Shown here: one piece after another, positions 18,693-28,055 of the stretch | How positions within the stretch are numbered: the first letter of the stretch is position 1 | Layout: the number at the start of each line of letters is the position of its first letter | NCBI GenBank assembly: GCA_903824755.1 | Contig: CAIJXW010000073.1 | Coordinates: 1-40,400 of the forward strand | DNA: 40,400 nt | From: an uncultured Bacteroidota bacterium | GTDB lineage: Bacteria; Bacteroidota; Bacteroidia; Flavobacteriales; Flavobacteriaceae | Direction of reading: 5' to 3' | Position numbers and translations under genes: made by a program | Notes under the pieces: generated by a model | What the model saw: the letters and a program-made list of their open reading frames with translations, nothing else | Database searches by the model: none | Told to the model about the DNA's origin: nothing

Positions 18693-18721
18693 AAAAAAAC
18701 CCTCACATTTCTGTAAGGGTT
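18693..18721 (-). terminator. Rho-independent terminator of ahcY
   Basis: Minus strand AACCCTTACA-GAAA-TGTGAGGGTT-TTTTTT. Confidence 0.82.
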
Positions 18722-18764
18722 CTGAAGTTATAGGATTGCTTTGATTTGCATCTTCTAGCGTGTC

Positions 18765-20081
18765 CTAATATCTGTAATATTCTGGTTTGAAAGGCCCTTG
18801 AACCCCCACACCTATATAGTCTGCTTGGTCTTGACGCAAGGTTTCTAATTCAACACCTAGTTTTGCTAAGTGCAACATGGCCACTTTTTCGTCCAAATGT
18901 TTTGGTAACATATAGACATCATTTTTATAGGCAGCACTGTTTTTCCACAATTCGATTTGGGCTAATGTTTGGTTTGTAAACGAGTTACTCATCACAAAAC
19001 TTGGGTGACCAGTAGCGCAACCTAGGTTTACTAAACGTCCTTCGGCCAACACTAATATGTCCACACCATCGATGGTATATTTATCTACTTGTGGTTTGAT
19101 TTCTACTTTCGTATGACCATAGTTTGTGTTTAACCACGCCATATCAATCTCGTTGTCAAAATGCCCAATGTTGCAAACAATCGTTTTGTCTTTCATCGCT
19201 CGGAAATCGCTTTCCAAAACAATATCTTTATTTCCAGTAGTCGTTATTACGATATCGGCAGTTCCGATTACGGTAGCTAATTTTTTTACTTCAAACCCGT
19301 CCATCGCTGCTTGCAAGGCACAAATTGGGTCAATTTCGGTCACTGTTACAATAGATCCTGCACCTTTGAACGAGGCAGCAGTCCCTTTTCCTACATCTCC
19401 ATAACCGCAAACTACAACACGTTTTCCTGCCAACATAATATCTGTAGCTCTTCGAACCGCATCAACAGCACTTTCTTTGCAACCGTATTTGTTGTCGAAT
19501 TTTGATTTTGTCACCGAGTCATTCACATTAATTGCTGGCATTGGCAACGTTCCTGCTTTTACTCTTTCATATAATCTATGAACTCCTGTAGTGGTTTCTT
19601 CACTCAATCCTTTGATTCCAGCAACTAATTCTGGATAGCGATCAATCACCATATTGGTCAAATCTCCACCGTCATCAAGAATCATATTCAACGGTTTTCT
19701 GTCCTCACCAAAAAATAATGTTTGCTCGATACACCAGTCAAAATCAGGCTCATTCAAACCTTTCCAGGCATAAACCTGAATCCCAGCAGCAGCAATTGCA
19801 GCCGCAGCTTGATCTTGAGTAGAAAAAATATTGCAAGAACTCCAAGTCACTTCCGCACCTAATGCAATCAGTGTTTCAATCAACACCGCCGTTTGAATCG
19901 TCATGTGCAAACACCCAGCAATACGAGCACCAGCAAGAGGTTGTTCGTTTTTATATTCTGCTCGAAGGGCCATCAAACCTGGCATTTCGGCCTCGGCCAA
20001 TTCAATTTCTTTTCTTCCCCAAGCCGCCAAGGAAATGTCTTTTACTTTGAAAGCCACATAAGGCATAGTCGTTGTACTCAT
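18765..20081 (-). CDS. ahcY: Adenosylhomocysteinase
   Basis: [67 protein letters not shown]-terminal FKPEYYRY. Confidence 0.97.
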   Translation of the reverse strand: MSTTTMPYVAFKVKDISLAAWGRKEIELAEAEMPGLMALRAEYKNEQPLAGARIAGCLHMTIQTAVLIETLIALGAEVTWSSCNIFSTQDQAAAAIAAAGIQVYAWKGLNEPDFDWCIEQTLFFGEDRKPLNMILDDGGDLTNMVIDRYPELVAGIKGLSEETTTGVHRLYERVKAGTLPMPAINVNDSVTKSKFDNKYGCKESAVDAVRRATDIMLAGKRVVVCGYGDVGKGTAASFKGAGSIVTVTEIDPICALQAAMDGFEVKKLATVIGTADIVITTTGNKDIVLESDFRAMKDKTIVCNIGHFDNEIDMAWLNTNYGHTKVEIKPQVDKYTIDGVDILVLAEGRLVNLGCATGHPSFVMSNSFTNQTLAQIELWKNSAAYKNDVYMLPKHLDEKVAMLHLAKLGVELETLRQDQADYIGVGVQGPFKPEYYRY

Positions 20082-20215
20082 TTATAGTATATTTGTATTG
20101 ATAATTTTTTGCAAATTTAAACAATAGGTTATGATATAAAAAACTTTTCAGCACTAATTATGAATTGTTTGAGTGACTAACCTTTTGAAAAACAATTTAA
20201 TAATTTATTTTTTTT

Positions 20216-20291
20216 GGAGCTATTCCCGCTGTACACTATATCTCTTGTGGCGAAAAAACGCCACAAGAGGATATCGTTTCCATCGGGGCTA
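20216..20291 (+). repeat. Structured interspersed element, copy 2
   Basis: GGAGCTATTCCCGCT...TATC-TCTTGTGGCG-AAAAAA-CGCCACAAGA-G-GATA...CGTTTCCATCGGGGCTA. Confidence 0.8.
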
Positions 20292-20331
20292 AAAAACACT
20301 CAACAGCAACACATTAGAAACAAATAAACAA

Positions 20332-20967
20332 ATGCCACTCTATAAAACTATTGCCGTTTCCAATCATACAAAAGTCTATATCTGGAAAATCACCGAATCT
20401 TTCCAAGCACTTTTGAACGCCGTTGTTTTGAATCAAATCAGCAACAACCGACTAGCAGCAATGAAATCCGAAATGCACCAACGTGGTTTTCTTAGCATTC
20501 GCAAACTTCTCCAAGAAGCAGGCTATACGGACAATGATTTGAAATATGACGCCTTCGGGAAGCCCCATCTAATCGATAATAAACACATTTCTATCACCCA
20601 CTCGCACCACTTTTCGGCACTAATCATCAGTAACGAACCCTGCGGAATCGACATAGAAATGAATAGAGAAAAAATTATCGGCATTGCTACAAAATTTATC
20701 GAGTCTGAATTGGACTATTTAAACCCTGAAAACGAGCCTGAATACATAAAAAAATTAACCATTATTTGGGGTGCAAAAGAATGTATTTTTAAAATAAAAA
20801 ATGAAGAAGGGATTAGTTTTAAAAATCATATTTCTGTCGAGCCTTTTGAGTTGTCTCAAAATCAAACCCTCGCAAAATTGCATATCCCAGAAACAATTTG
20901 TTCCTTTGAAATCCATTTCGAATCCATCGAAGAATTTGCTTTGGTTTATGCCTTCATAAAAAAATAA
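20332..20967 (+). CDS. 4'-phosphopantetheinyl transferase superfamily protein
   Basis: ITHSHHFSALIISNEPCGIDIEMNREKI ... IWGAKECIFKI (magnesium-binding and WxxKE-type motifs). Confidence 0.88.
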   Translation: MPLYKTIAVSNHTKVYIWKITESFQALLNAVVLNQISNNRLAAMKSEMHQRGFLSIRKLLQEAGYTDNDLKYDAFGKPHLIDNKHISITHSHHFSALIISNEPCGIDIEMNREKIIGIATKFIESELDYLNPENEPEYIKKLTIIWGAKECIFKIKNEEGISFKNHISVEPFELSQNQTLAKLHIPETICSFEIHFESIEEFALVYAFIKK

Positions 20968-20969
20968 TC

Positions 20970-21602
20970 ATGCTAGACTTTTTTTTTGCACAATATAAAA
21001 CCTACCCAAATTCAGAAATTTTTCTAGAAATTACAGCCATAATTTTCGGATTATTAAGCGTTTGGTTTGCAAAAAAAGACCATATTTGGGTTTTCCCCAC
21101 AGGAATAATCAACACCTCAATATATGTTTATCTTTTATGGAAATGGGGACTACTAGGTGACATGATGATCAACGGGTATTATTTTGCAATGAGTATTTTT
21201 GGCTGGTATCACTGGACTCGAAAGAAAGAAGGTGTACCGGAATTTCCGATTTCTAGACTTTCAAAATCAGAAAAAAAGACCGCTATACTGCTATTTATAG
21301 CAACAATTTTATTTGTATTATTTATTTATCAGTATTTTAATAAATTTACATCTTCGTTTGCCTATGTTGATACTCTGGTCACAGGGATTTTCTTTGTAGG
21401 TATGTGGCTCATGGCCAAACGAAAAATCGAAAACTGGATCTTGTGGATTATAGGCGATATCATCTCTATTCCAATGTATTTTTTTAAAGGATATACATTT
21501 ACAAGCATACAATATATTATATTTACAATTATTGCCATATTGGGCTATTTAGAATGGAAGAAAACCTTAAACAACTCCAGAATACTGGAAAAGACATTAT
21601 AA
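20970..21602 (+). CDS. PnuC/PnuT-family vitamin transporter
   Basis: Multi-TM; AKKDHIWVFPTGIINTSIYVYLLWKWGLLGDMMINGYYFAMSIFGWYHW and ENWILWIIGDIISIPMYFFKGYTFTSIQYIIFTIIAILGYLEWKK. Confidence 0.9.
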   Translation: MLDFFFAQYKTYPNSEIFLEITAIIFGLLSVWFAKKDHIWVFPTGIINTSIYVYLLWKWGLLGDMMINGYYFAMSIFGWYHWTRKKEGVPEFPISRLSKSEKKTAILLFIATILFVLFIYQYFNKFTSSFAYVDTLVTGIFFVGMWLMAKRKIENWILWIIGDIISIPMYFFKGYTFTSIQYIIFTIIAILGYLEWKKTLNNSRILEKTL

Positions 21603-23671
21603 AAATTGCAATCTACGGACCTGAAAGTACAGGAAAAACGACATTAGCAAAACAATTAGCCCTGCACTATAATACGGTTTGGGCTCCCGAATATGCAAGA
21701 GAATATTTGCAAAAAAAATGGAATTCCAAAAAAGAAATTTGTGCCGAAGAAGATTTACTTCCCATTGCAATCGGCCAAATGCAAATAGAAAATGAAGCAC
21801 TCGAAAATGCCAATCAATTTCTTTTTGCCGACACTTGCCTAATGATTACAAAGGTTTTCTCCGAAATTTATTACGGATTTTGCAATCCAAATATCGATAA
21901 AGCCGCAAGAAAACATCGATATGATTTGTTTTTTCTGACCGATATTGATGTGCCTTGGGAAATGGACGATTTGCGGGACAAACCAAAAGGGCGAGAGGTT
22001 ACATTTGATACTTTCAGAAAAGCATTAATCGATTGCAACAAACCCTTTATTGTCCTGAAAGGGAATCAAAAACAACGGTTCAGTCAAGCAATTATTATTT
22101 TGAAAGCTCTCGAAAAATCTAAGAAACTTGGACTTTCTTCCCATCAATTTGTGCAAATTTATGAATCGGGAATAGCAATTGAGGCCATTGAATTTCAATT
22201 AGATAGGTATCAAAACGGAATTCAAAAAACAATTATCGATAGACCAGCAATTATAAATGACGGAATTTTGCAGTTCTCCCCCGAAGAGCATCGAGATTTC
22301 TCGAAGCAATTTGATGATAAAAAACAAAAATTAAAACTAAAGAAATTTGTACCCGCATCAGGAGCTGCAAGCAGAATGTTTAAATTTCTAATCGAATTTC
22401 TAAATGAATTTGATGCAGAAAATGAAACGATAAACGCCTATATCAATAGAAAAAACGCAGCTGATTTAATGATTTTTTTGTCAGGAATGGAAAAGTTCCC
22501 CTTCTATCATCAAATCGATGAATTTTTAAAAAATAAATTCTCTGATTTCAATTCGTGGTCAAGAGACAAAAAAAATCATCAATTTATTTATACACTCTTA
22601 AACGAAAAATCCTTCGAATATGCATCAAAACCCAAAGGTGTTTTGCCATTTCATACCTACAAAAATCGATTAGCAACTCCCATAGAGGAGCATTTGTTTG
22701 AAAGCATTTATTATGCAGCATCAAATAATGAGTCGTTTTTGCATTTTACAATTTCTCAAAACCATCAAGAACATTTCGAAAGTGCTATCAAATTAGTAAA
22801 ACAAAAAATTGAAAAGGATACTAAAACTAAAATAAATATTAACTTTTCGTATCAAAATACAGCAACAAATTCTATTGCCGTTAACTCCGAAAACGAACCG
22901 ATTCAAAATGAATTTGGCGAATTGGTTTTTCGGCCAGGTGGTCACGGAGCTTTAATTCAGAACCTAAATCAATTGGACGCAGATATTGTTTTTATTAAAA
23001 ACATTGATAATATAATTCAAAATAATATTGATACAATCGCCCTCTACAAAAAATCTCTTGCAGGAATATTGTGTCATTACCAACAAATAATTTTTAATTA
23101 TTTGAAAATAATGGAGTCAAATACGCCCGAAATTATTGACGAAATAACAAGTTTTGTAGAGAATGATTTGAAAATTTCAATTATTGAAGATTTCACAAAA
23201 TATACGCTAGAAAACAAAATCGAATACCTGAAAAATGTATTAAATAGACCTATTCGCGTTTGCGGAATGGTGAAAAACGAAGGGGAAGTAGGCGGTGGTC
23301 CATTTTGGGTAAAAGACGCAAAAGGATTTGTATCGCTCCAAATTGTTGAAACCGCACAAATCGATTTGGCTAATGTAAATCAAAACGAAATTCATAAAAA
23401 AGCAACACATTTCAACCCAGTAGATTTAGTGTGTGGTATAAAAAATTATAAAGGAATTAAATTCAATTTAGAGCAGTTTATTGACGCTAACAGTGGCTTT
23501 GTTGTAGAAAAAACCAAAAAAGGGAAGTATCTAAAAGCCTATGAATTGCCAGGTTTGTGGAACGGAGCTATGGCCAATTGGATTACAATTTTTGTAGAAA
23601 TACCACTAATTACTTTTAATCCAGTAAAAACCGTCAACGACTTGCTAAAACCAGCACATCAAAATGATTAA
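21554..23671 (+). CDS. Fusion: N-terminal NadR-like P-loop kinase/ATPase + C-terminal DUF4301-like domain
   Basis: GPESTGKTTLAKQLALHYNTVWAPEYAREYLQKKW (NadR/AAA_28-like), then FVQIYESGIAIEAIEFQLDRYQNGIQKTIIDRPAIINDGIL...KKFVPASGAASRMFKFL (DUF4301-like) in one uninterrupted frame. Confidence 0.82.
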   Translation: MEENLKQLQNTGKDIIKIAIYGPESTGKTTLAKQLALHYNTVWAPEYAREYLQKKWNSKKEICAEEDLLPIAIGQMQIENEALENANQFLFADTCLMITKVFSEIYYGFCNPNIDKAARKHRYDLFFLTDIDVPWEMDDLRDKPKGREVTFDTFRKALIDCNKPFIVLKGNQKQRFSQAIIILKALEKSKKLGLSSHQFVQIYESGIAIEAIEFQLDRYQNGIQKTIIDRPAIINDGILQFSPEEHRDFSKQFDDKKQKLKLKKFVPASGAASRMFKFLIEFLNEFDAENETINAYINRKNAADLMIFLSGMEKFPFYHQIDEFLKNKFSDFNSWSRDKKNHQFIYTLLNEKSFEYASKPKGVLPFHTYKNRLATPIEEHLFESIYYAASNNESFLHFTISQNHQEHFESAIKLVKQKIEKDTKTKININFSYQNTATNSIAVNSENEPIQNEFGELVFRPGGHGALIQNLNQLDADIVFIKNIDNIIQNNIDTIALYKKSLAGILCHYQQIIFNYLKIMESNTPEIIDEITSFVENDLKISIIEDFTKYTLENKIEYLKNVLNRPIRVCGMVKNEGEVGGGPFWVKDAKGFVSLQIVETAQIDLANVNQNEIHKKATHFNPVDLVCGIKNYKGIKFNLEQFIDANSGFVVEKTKKGKYLKAYELPGLWNGAMANWITIFVEIPLITFNPVKTVNDLLKPAHQND

Positions 23672-23681
23672 TTTTAAATAA

Positions 23682-24092
23682 ATGGCTATAAATAAAGAAA
23701 AATTAATCTCAGAACTTCTCTATAAAGCCGTTAGAAGTAGTGGTGCAGGTGGGCAAAACGTAAATAAAGTATCCTCGAAAGTGGTGCTTTCCTTCGATGT
23801 GAAAAACTCAAATGCCCTGTCTGAACTCCAAAAAATGCTTCTAGAAAAGAATTTAGCCTCCCGACTCACAAATGAACAAATCTTAATTTTGAATTGTGAC
23901 GAAGATAGAAGCCAACTCAAAAATAAAGAAATTGTCACGAAACGCTTTTTGTTAATTATCGAACAAGGACTGCACGTTCCAAAGAACAGAAAAGCAACAA
24001 AAATCCCGAAATCGGTAATTAGAAAAAGAATTAAAGACAAAAAAAGCGTATCCGAAATTAAGAAAAATAGAAAGCGACCTAATTTAGAATAG
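23682..24092 (+). CDS. arfB: Alternative ribosome-rescue factor ArfB (aminoacyl-tRNA hydrolase)
   Basis: RSSGAGGQNVNKVSSKVVLSFDV (GGQ) and basic C-terminal tail. Confidence 0.9.
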   Translation: MAINKEKLISELLYKAVRSSGAGGQNVNKVSSKVVLSFDVKNSNALSELQKMLLEKNLASRLTNEQILILNCDEDRSQLKNKEIVTKRFLLIIEQGLHVPKNRKATKIPKSVIRKRIKDKKSVSEIKKNRKRPNLE

Positions 24093-24130
24093 TTTGTTTT
24101 CAATTTTTTTTATAATAATAAAAATAAAAC

Positions 24131-24138
24131 TACATTTG
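24131..24138 (+). promoter_or_regulatory. Candidate -7 element TACATTTG upstream of TPP riboswitch
   Basis: Matches TAnnTTTG directly before the riboswitch. Confidence 0.5.
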
Positions 24139-24142
24139 CAAT

Positions 24143-24222
24143 GTCTCAAAGGGGTGCTCTAAATAACGAGCTGAGATTATACCCAAAGAACCTGGGCAGG
24201 TAATGCTGCCAAGGGAAAAAAT
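24143..24222 (+). ncRNA. TPP riboswitch (THI element)
   Basis: AGGGGTGCTC...GAGCTGAGATTATACCC...GAACCTGGGCAGGTAATGCTGCCAAGGGAA conserved core. Confidence 0.95.
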
Positions 24223-24300
24223 GACAAAAAAGTAGCGTGCACACTATTATTTGTCATAAGAACAATCAATTTTAACAAAAAGAATAATTTCCCCCTTGTT

Positions 24301-24322
24301 ATTCGTAAAAACTTTTACGAAT
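24301..24322 (+). promoter_or_regulatory. Hairpin overlapping the TonB-receptor start codon (putative expression platform)
   Basis: ATTCGTAAAA-AC-TTTTACGAAT perfect 10-bp inverted repeat; ATG begins at 24321. Confidence 0.65.
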
Positions 24323-26489
24323 GAATATTTTATTTTACAAAAAAAAGCAAGAACCAAGAACCAAAAGCTCATTAGCAGCAGTTTTTTTCTTTCTCCTAAT
24401 TGCTACTTTTTCTTTTTCGCAAGAAACAAAAAAAGACACCCTCAAAACTAATGCACTCGATGAGGTGCTAATTTCGGCAATTAGAATTACCAAAAAAACG
24501 CCTATTTCCTTTTCAAATATGGATAAGGTAGAAATTGCGTATCGAAATTTAGGGCAGGACATTCCTATTTTATTGAATTTTTTACCTTCAGTTGTGACAA
24601 CTTCCGATGCTGGAAACGGATTTGGATATACAGGAATTCGAGTTCGCGGAAGTGATGCCACTCGAGTAAATGTTACTATCAACGGAATCCCATATAATGA
24701 CTCGGAAGGAAGTGGTACTTTTTTTGTTGATTTGCCCGATTTTGCATCTTCATTATCAAGCATTCAATTGCAGCGTGGCGTTGGGACTTCTACAAATGGC
24801 GCTGGTGCTTTTGGGGCAAGTTTAAATATGCTAACAGACAATCATTCCACTATTGGCTCGGCCGAAATAGCCAATGCAATGGGAAGCTTTAATTCTAGAA
24901 AAAGCAATGTCAAATTCAGCACGGGATTATTGAATAACCACTTTGAAATTTCAGGAAGACTATCAAATTTGCATTCTGATGGTTATGTGGATAGGGCGTT
25001 TTCTGATTTGAAATCCTATTTTTTGCAAGGGACTTACATCGGAAAAACGACTTTAATAAAAGCCCTCGTTTTTGGCGGGACAGAAAAAACATATCAGTCC
25101 TGGTATGGCGTTGACGCAGTAACATTAGCCAACGACCGAACCTTTAATTATGCAGGAATGTTTACCGATAGTTTCGGGCAAACGCAATTTTATAGCAATC
25201 AAACAGATAACTATCAACAGGATCACTATCAATTGCATTGGAATGAAAAACTAGCCCCAAATTGGAATACAAATTTGGCATTTCACTACACAAAAGGAAA
25301 GGGTTATTATGAAAATTATGAACAAGCGGCAGCATTTGATGATTATGGATTCAGCCCAATTATTATTGGAAATGAAACCATCAACGCTACGGATTTGATA
25401 AATCAAAAATGGTTGGATAATGATTTTTTTGGGACTACATTTTCTGTAAATTATAAAAAAGAGAGCCTTGATTTTATTTTTGGCGGAAGCATAAACAAAT
25501 ATGAAGGACTCCATTTTGGGAAAGTTATTTGGGCTCGATTCGCATCTTCTAGCGAACTCGACAACCATTATTATGACAATTATGGAAACAAGTTTGATGC
25601 TACATTTTATGCGAAAGCAAATTATCAACTAAATTCCAATTGGAATATTTTTGCCGATTTGCAATACAGAAATGTTAATTATAAAGCCAACGGAGTTCAG
25701 CCGAATGCGGTAAATGATTCCTTCAATTTTGCAAATCCAAAGGCTGGAGTTACCTATGAATTTAGAAAAAATAATCAAATTTATTTTTCTTATGCTATGG
25801 CAAATAGAGAGCCAAACAGAACCGATTATGAAAATGGTTCGCCAAAATCAGAACAGCTCAATGATTTTGAACTTGGCTGGCGATTTGAAAAAGGCAAATC
25901 AAAAATCAATATTAACGGTTATTATATGAGCTATAAAGACCAACTAGTTTTGACAGGTGCGTTGGATAATGTTGGCAATCCAATTCGGACAAATATTGGG
26001 AAAAGCTTCCGATTAGGAATTGAATTAGACGCCAATTTTGAGCTTGGCAAACAATGGATTTTGAGTCCAAATTTGGCGCTTAGTCAAAACAAAAATGTTG
26101 ATTTTGTTATCGATAATGGAACAAGTCTTGAGTTTTTAGGGAATACAAATATTGCTTTTTCGCCTAATATTATCGCAGGAAATACACTTTCGTTTTTGCC
26201 AACGAAGGCTTTTCAAGTAAGGCTTTTGACAAAATTTGTAGGAAAACAATATATGGGAAATTCAGATGACGAATCATCAAAACTTGACGCCTATTCTCAA
26301 AATGACATCAATTTGATCTATGAAATCAAACCAAAAAATATATTCAAATCAATTGTTTTCTCTGGATTGATAAATAATGTTTTAGATGCAAAAATTGTTT
26401 CAAATGGTGCAGATTATGGAGGAGGATACGTGTATTATTTCCCTCAAGCAGGAATAAATTTCTTGGCAGGAATAACATTAAAATTCTAA
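24321..26489 (+). CDS. TonB-dependent receptor, predicted thiamine/TPP uptake
   Basis: Plug domain VRVRGSDATRVNVTINGIPYNDSEGSGTFFVDLPDFASSLSSIQLQRGVGTSTNG; beta-barrel C-terminus ending in FLAGITLKF; downstream of TPP riboswitch. Confidence 0.93.
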   Translation: MNILFYKKKQEPRTKSSLAAVFFFLLIATFSFSQETKKDTLKTNALDEVLISAIRITKKTPISFSNMDKVEIAYRNLGQDIPILLNFLPSVVTTSDAGNGFGYTGIRVRGSDATRVNVTINGIPYNDSEGSGTFFVDLPDFASSLSSIQLQRGVGTSTNGAGAFGASLNMLTDNHSTIGSAEIANAMGSFNSRKSNVKFSTGLLNNHFEISGRLSNLHSDGYVDRAFSDLKSYFLQGTYIGKTTLIKALVFGGTEKTYQSWYGVDAVTLANDRTFNYAGMFTDSFGQTQFYSNQTDNYQQDHYQLHWNEKLAPNWNTNLAFHYTKGKGYYENYEQAAAFDDYGFSPIIIGNETINATDLINQKWLDNDFFGTTFSVNYKKESLDFIFGGSINKYEGLHFGKVIWARFASSSELDNHYYDNYGNKFDATFYAKANYQLNSNWNIFADLQYRNVNYKANGVQPNAVNDSFNFANPKAGVTYEFRKNNQIYFSYAMANREPNRTDYENGSPKSEQLNDFELGWRFEKGKSKININGYYMSYKDQLVLTGALDNVGNPIRTNIGKSFRLGIELDANFELGKQWILSPNLALSQNKNVDFVIDNGTSLEFLGNTNIAFSPNIIAGNTLSFLPTKAFQVRLLTKFVGKQYMGNSDDESSKLDAYSQNDINLIYEIKPKNIFKSIVFSGLINNVLDAKIVSNGADYGGGYVYYFPQAGINFLAGITLKF

Positions 26490-26539
26490 AATAGAACATT
26501 CAAAAATAGAAACGTCTAGAAGTTTATTCTGGACGTTTT

Positions 26540-26956
26540 TTAGTTATATACCTTGATTATAGTTCCGTAAACCTCTACTCTATAGGGTTTTAGCGGATAT
26601 TGCTTTCCTTCACATTGTCCAGAAAAAAGGCTATATGAAGCATTATCACAGCCGCAAATCGCATTAATTCCACTAATTGACAATGTCGAACACGCACTTA
26701 AGGCTTGGTTTGGGCAAGCGGCATCAAAGGCAACAAAATTATTGTTTCCCGCGTTAAAAACGATTAATCCTCTGGCTCCATAATTAGGAATAAATTTTGC
26801 GTTACTTACAAATTTCAAACTATTATAGGCAGGCAAATCGGTATTGATTTCGAGTGCAAAACCATAGTTTGGAATATACGGATTGTTGTTATTGAAGTTT
26901 TCAGTACTGCAATTCCAAAATAAAGGCAACAATAAAAGGAGTAAATATTTTCTCAT
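26540..26956 (-). CDS. Rieske-like lipoprotein with altered cluster ligands (start corrected from 27046)
   Basis: Lipobox LLPLFWNCS; DAACPNQ...ICGCDNASYSLFSGQCEGKQYPLKPYRVEVYGTIIKVYN resembles a Rieske fold but lacks CxH...CxxH. Confidence 0.72.
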   Translation of the reverse strand: MRKYLLLLLLPLFWNCSTENFNNNNPYIPNYGFALEINTDLPAYNSLKFVSNAKFIPNYGARGLIVFNAGNNNFVAFDAACPNQALSACSTLSISGINAICGCDNASYSLFSGQCEGKQYPLKPYRVEVYGTIIKVYN

Positions 26957-27056
26957 GATTAAAAAAACTATAAAATAATAGCAGAACAAATTTAATTTAT
27001 TTAACTTTGAATTCAATATGATTAACATATTATTATAGACTAACAAAAAATTGAAA

Positions 27057-27064
27057 TATCTTTG
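27057..27064 (+). promoter_or_regulatory. Candidate -7 element TATCTTTG of greA
   Basis: Matches TAnnTTTG upstream of greA. Confidence 0.4.
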
Positions 27065-27071
27065 AAAAAAG

Positions 27072-27098
27072 AAATCCCGTTGCTTATGGGATTTTTTC
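27072..27098 (+). terminator. Terminator-like hairpin in greA leader
   Basis: AAATCCC-GTTGCTTAT-GGGATTT followed by TTTTCT, 24 nt upstream of the greA ATG. Confidence 0.6.
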
Positions 27099-27121
27099 TA
27101 TTTTATATAAATAACGAAATT

Positions 27122-27598
27122 ATGAGTGCAGTATCTTATTACACAGCAGAAGGATTAAAAAAATTAAGGGAAGAATTAGATTATTTAAAAAACGTAATGC
27201 GTCCAAAAGCATCGCAGGATATCGCCGATGCAAGGGATAAAGGAGATTTGTCTGAAAACGCAGAATATGATGCTGCCAAAGAGGCACAAGGAATGCTCGA
27301 AATGCGAATTGCAAAATTGGAAGAAGTTCATTCAAATGCTCGATTGATAGATGAAACTCACCTTGATTTGTCAAAAGCATTGGTTTTGTCAAACGTAAAA
27401 ATCAAAAATGTTTCCAACGGAATGGAGCTTAAATATACCTTGGTAGCCGAAAGTGAAGCCGATTTAAAAACAGGAAAAATATCAGTAACCTCTCCAATCG
27501 GGAAAGGATTACTTGGAAAATCAGTGGGCGATATTGCCGAAATCACGGTTCCTAATGGTATTTTGAAATTTGAAATTGTTGAAATTTCTAGAGATTAA
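27122..27598 (+). CDS. greA: Transcription elongation factor GreA (start corrected from 27062)
   Basis: MSAVSYYTAEGLKKLREELDYLKNVMRPKASQDIADARDKGDLSENAEYDAAKEAQGMLEMRIAKLE. Confidence 0.96.
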   Translation: MSAVSYYTAEGLKKLREELDYLKNVMRPKASQDIADARDKGDLSENAEYDAAKEAQGMLEMRIAKLEEVHSNARLIDETHLDLSKALVLSNVKIKNVSNGMELKYTLVAESEADLKTGKISVTSPIGKGLLGKSVGDIAEITVPNGILKFEIVEISRD

Positions 27599-27602
27599 TC
27601 CG

Positions 27603-27992
27603 ATGCCTACCATTTTCACAAAAATTATAAACGGGGAAATTCCTTGTTATAAAATAGCCGAGGACGATAATTTTTTGGCGTTTTTAGATGTCAATCCCAA
27701 CGCTAAAGGACACACATTATGCATTCCAAAAATCGAAATAAACAAAATATTTGATATGGACGAAACCCATTATTTGGGTTTAATGCAGTTTTCTAGAAAA
27801 GTAGCAGTAGCACTAGAAAAAACAATTTCGTGCAAACGAATAGGCATGGCAGTTATTGGTCTCGAGGTGCCTCACGCCCATGTTCACTTGATTCCGTTGA
27901 ACGAAATGGACGAAATGCGTTTTCAAAATAAAGTCAGTCTATCTGAAAACGAGTTTATAGAAATTGCAAAAGCCGTTCAAGAGAATTTATAA
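27603..27992 (+). CDS. HIT family protein (start corrected from 27570)
   Basis: MPTIFTKIINGEIPCYKIAEDDNFLAFLDVNP...VPHAHVHLIPL HIT motif. Confidence 0.94.
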   Translation: MPTIFTKIINGEIPCYKIAEDDNFLAFLDVNPNAKGHTLCIPKIEINKIFDMDETHYLGLMQFSRKVAVALEKTISCKRIGMAVIGLEVPHAHVHLIPLNEMDEMRFQNKVSLSENEFIEIAKAVQENL

Positions 27993-28019
27993 ATCCCCCT
28001 TGTAATTAGTTTTTTTATT

Positions 28020-28047
28020 CAAGAATGCTTTAAAAAAAGCATTCTTG
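28020..28047. terminator. Bidirectional terminator between HIT and histidine kinase genes
   Basis: CAAGAATGCTTT-AAAA-AAAGCATTCTTG perfect palindrome. Confidence 0.85.
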
Positions 28048-28055
28048 ACTATAAT

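Noticed and set aside
18492-18744. ORFs of 62-65 aa around 18492-18744
   Set aside because: They overlap each other on both strands and coincide with the structured repeat (copy 3); more likely non-coding.
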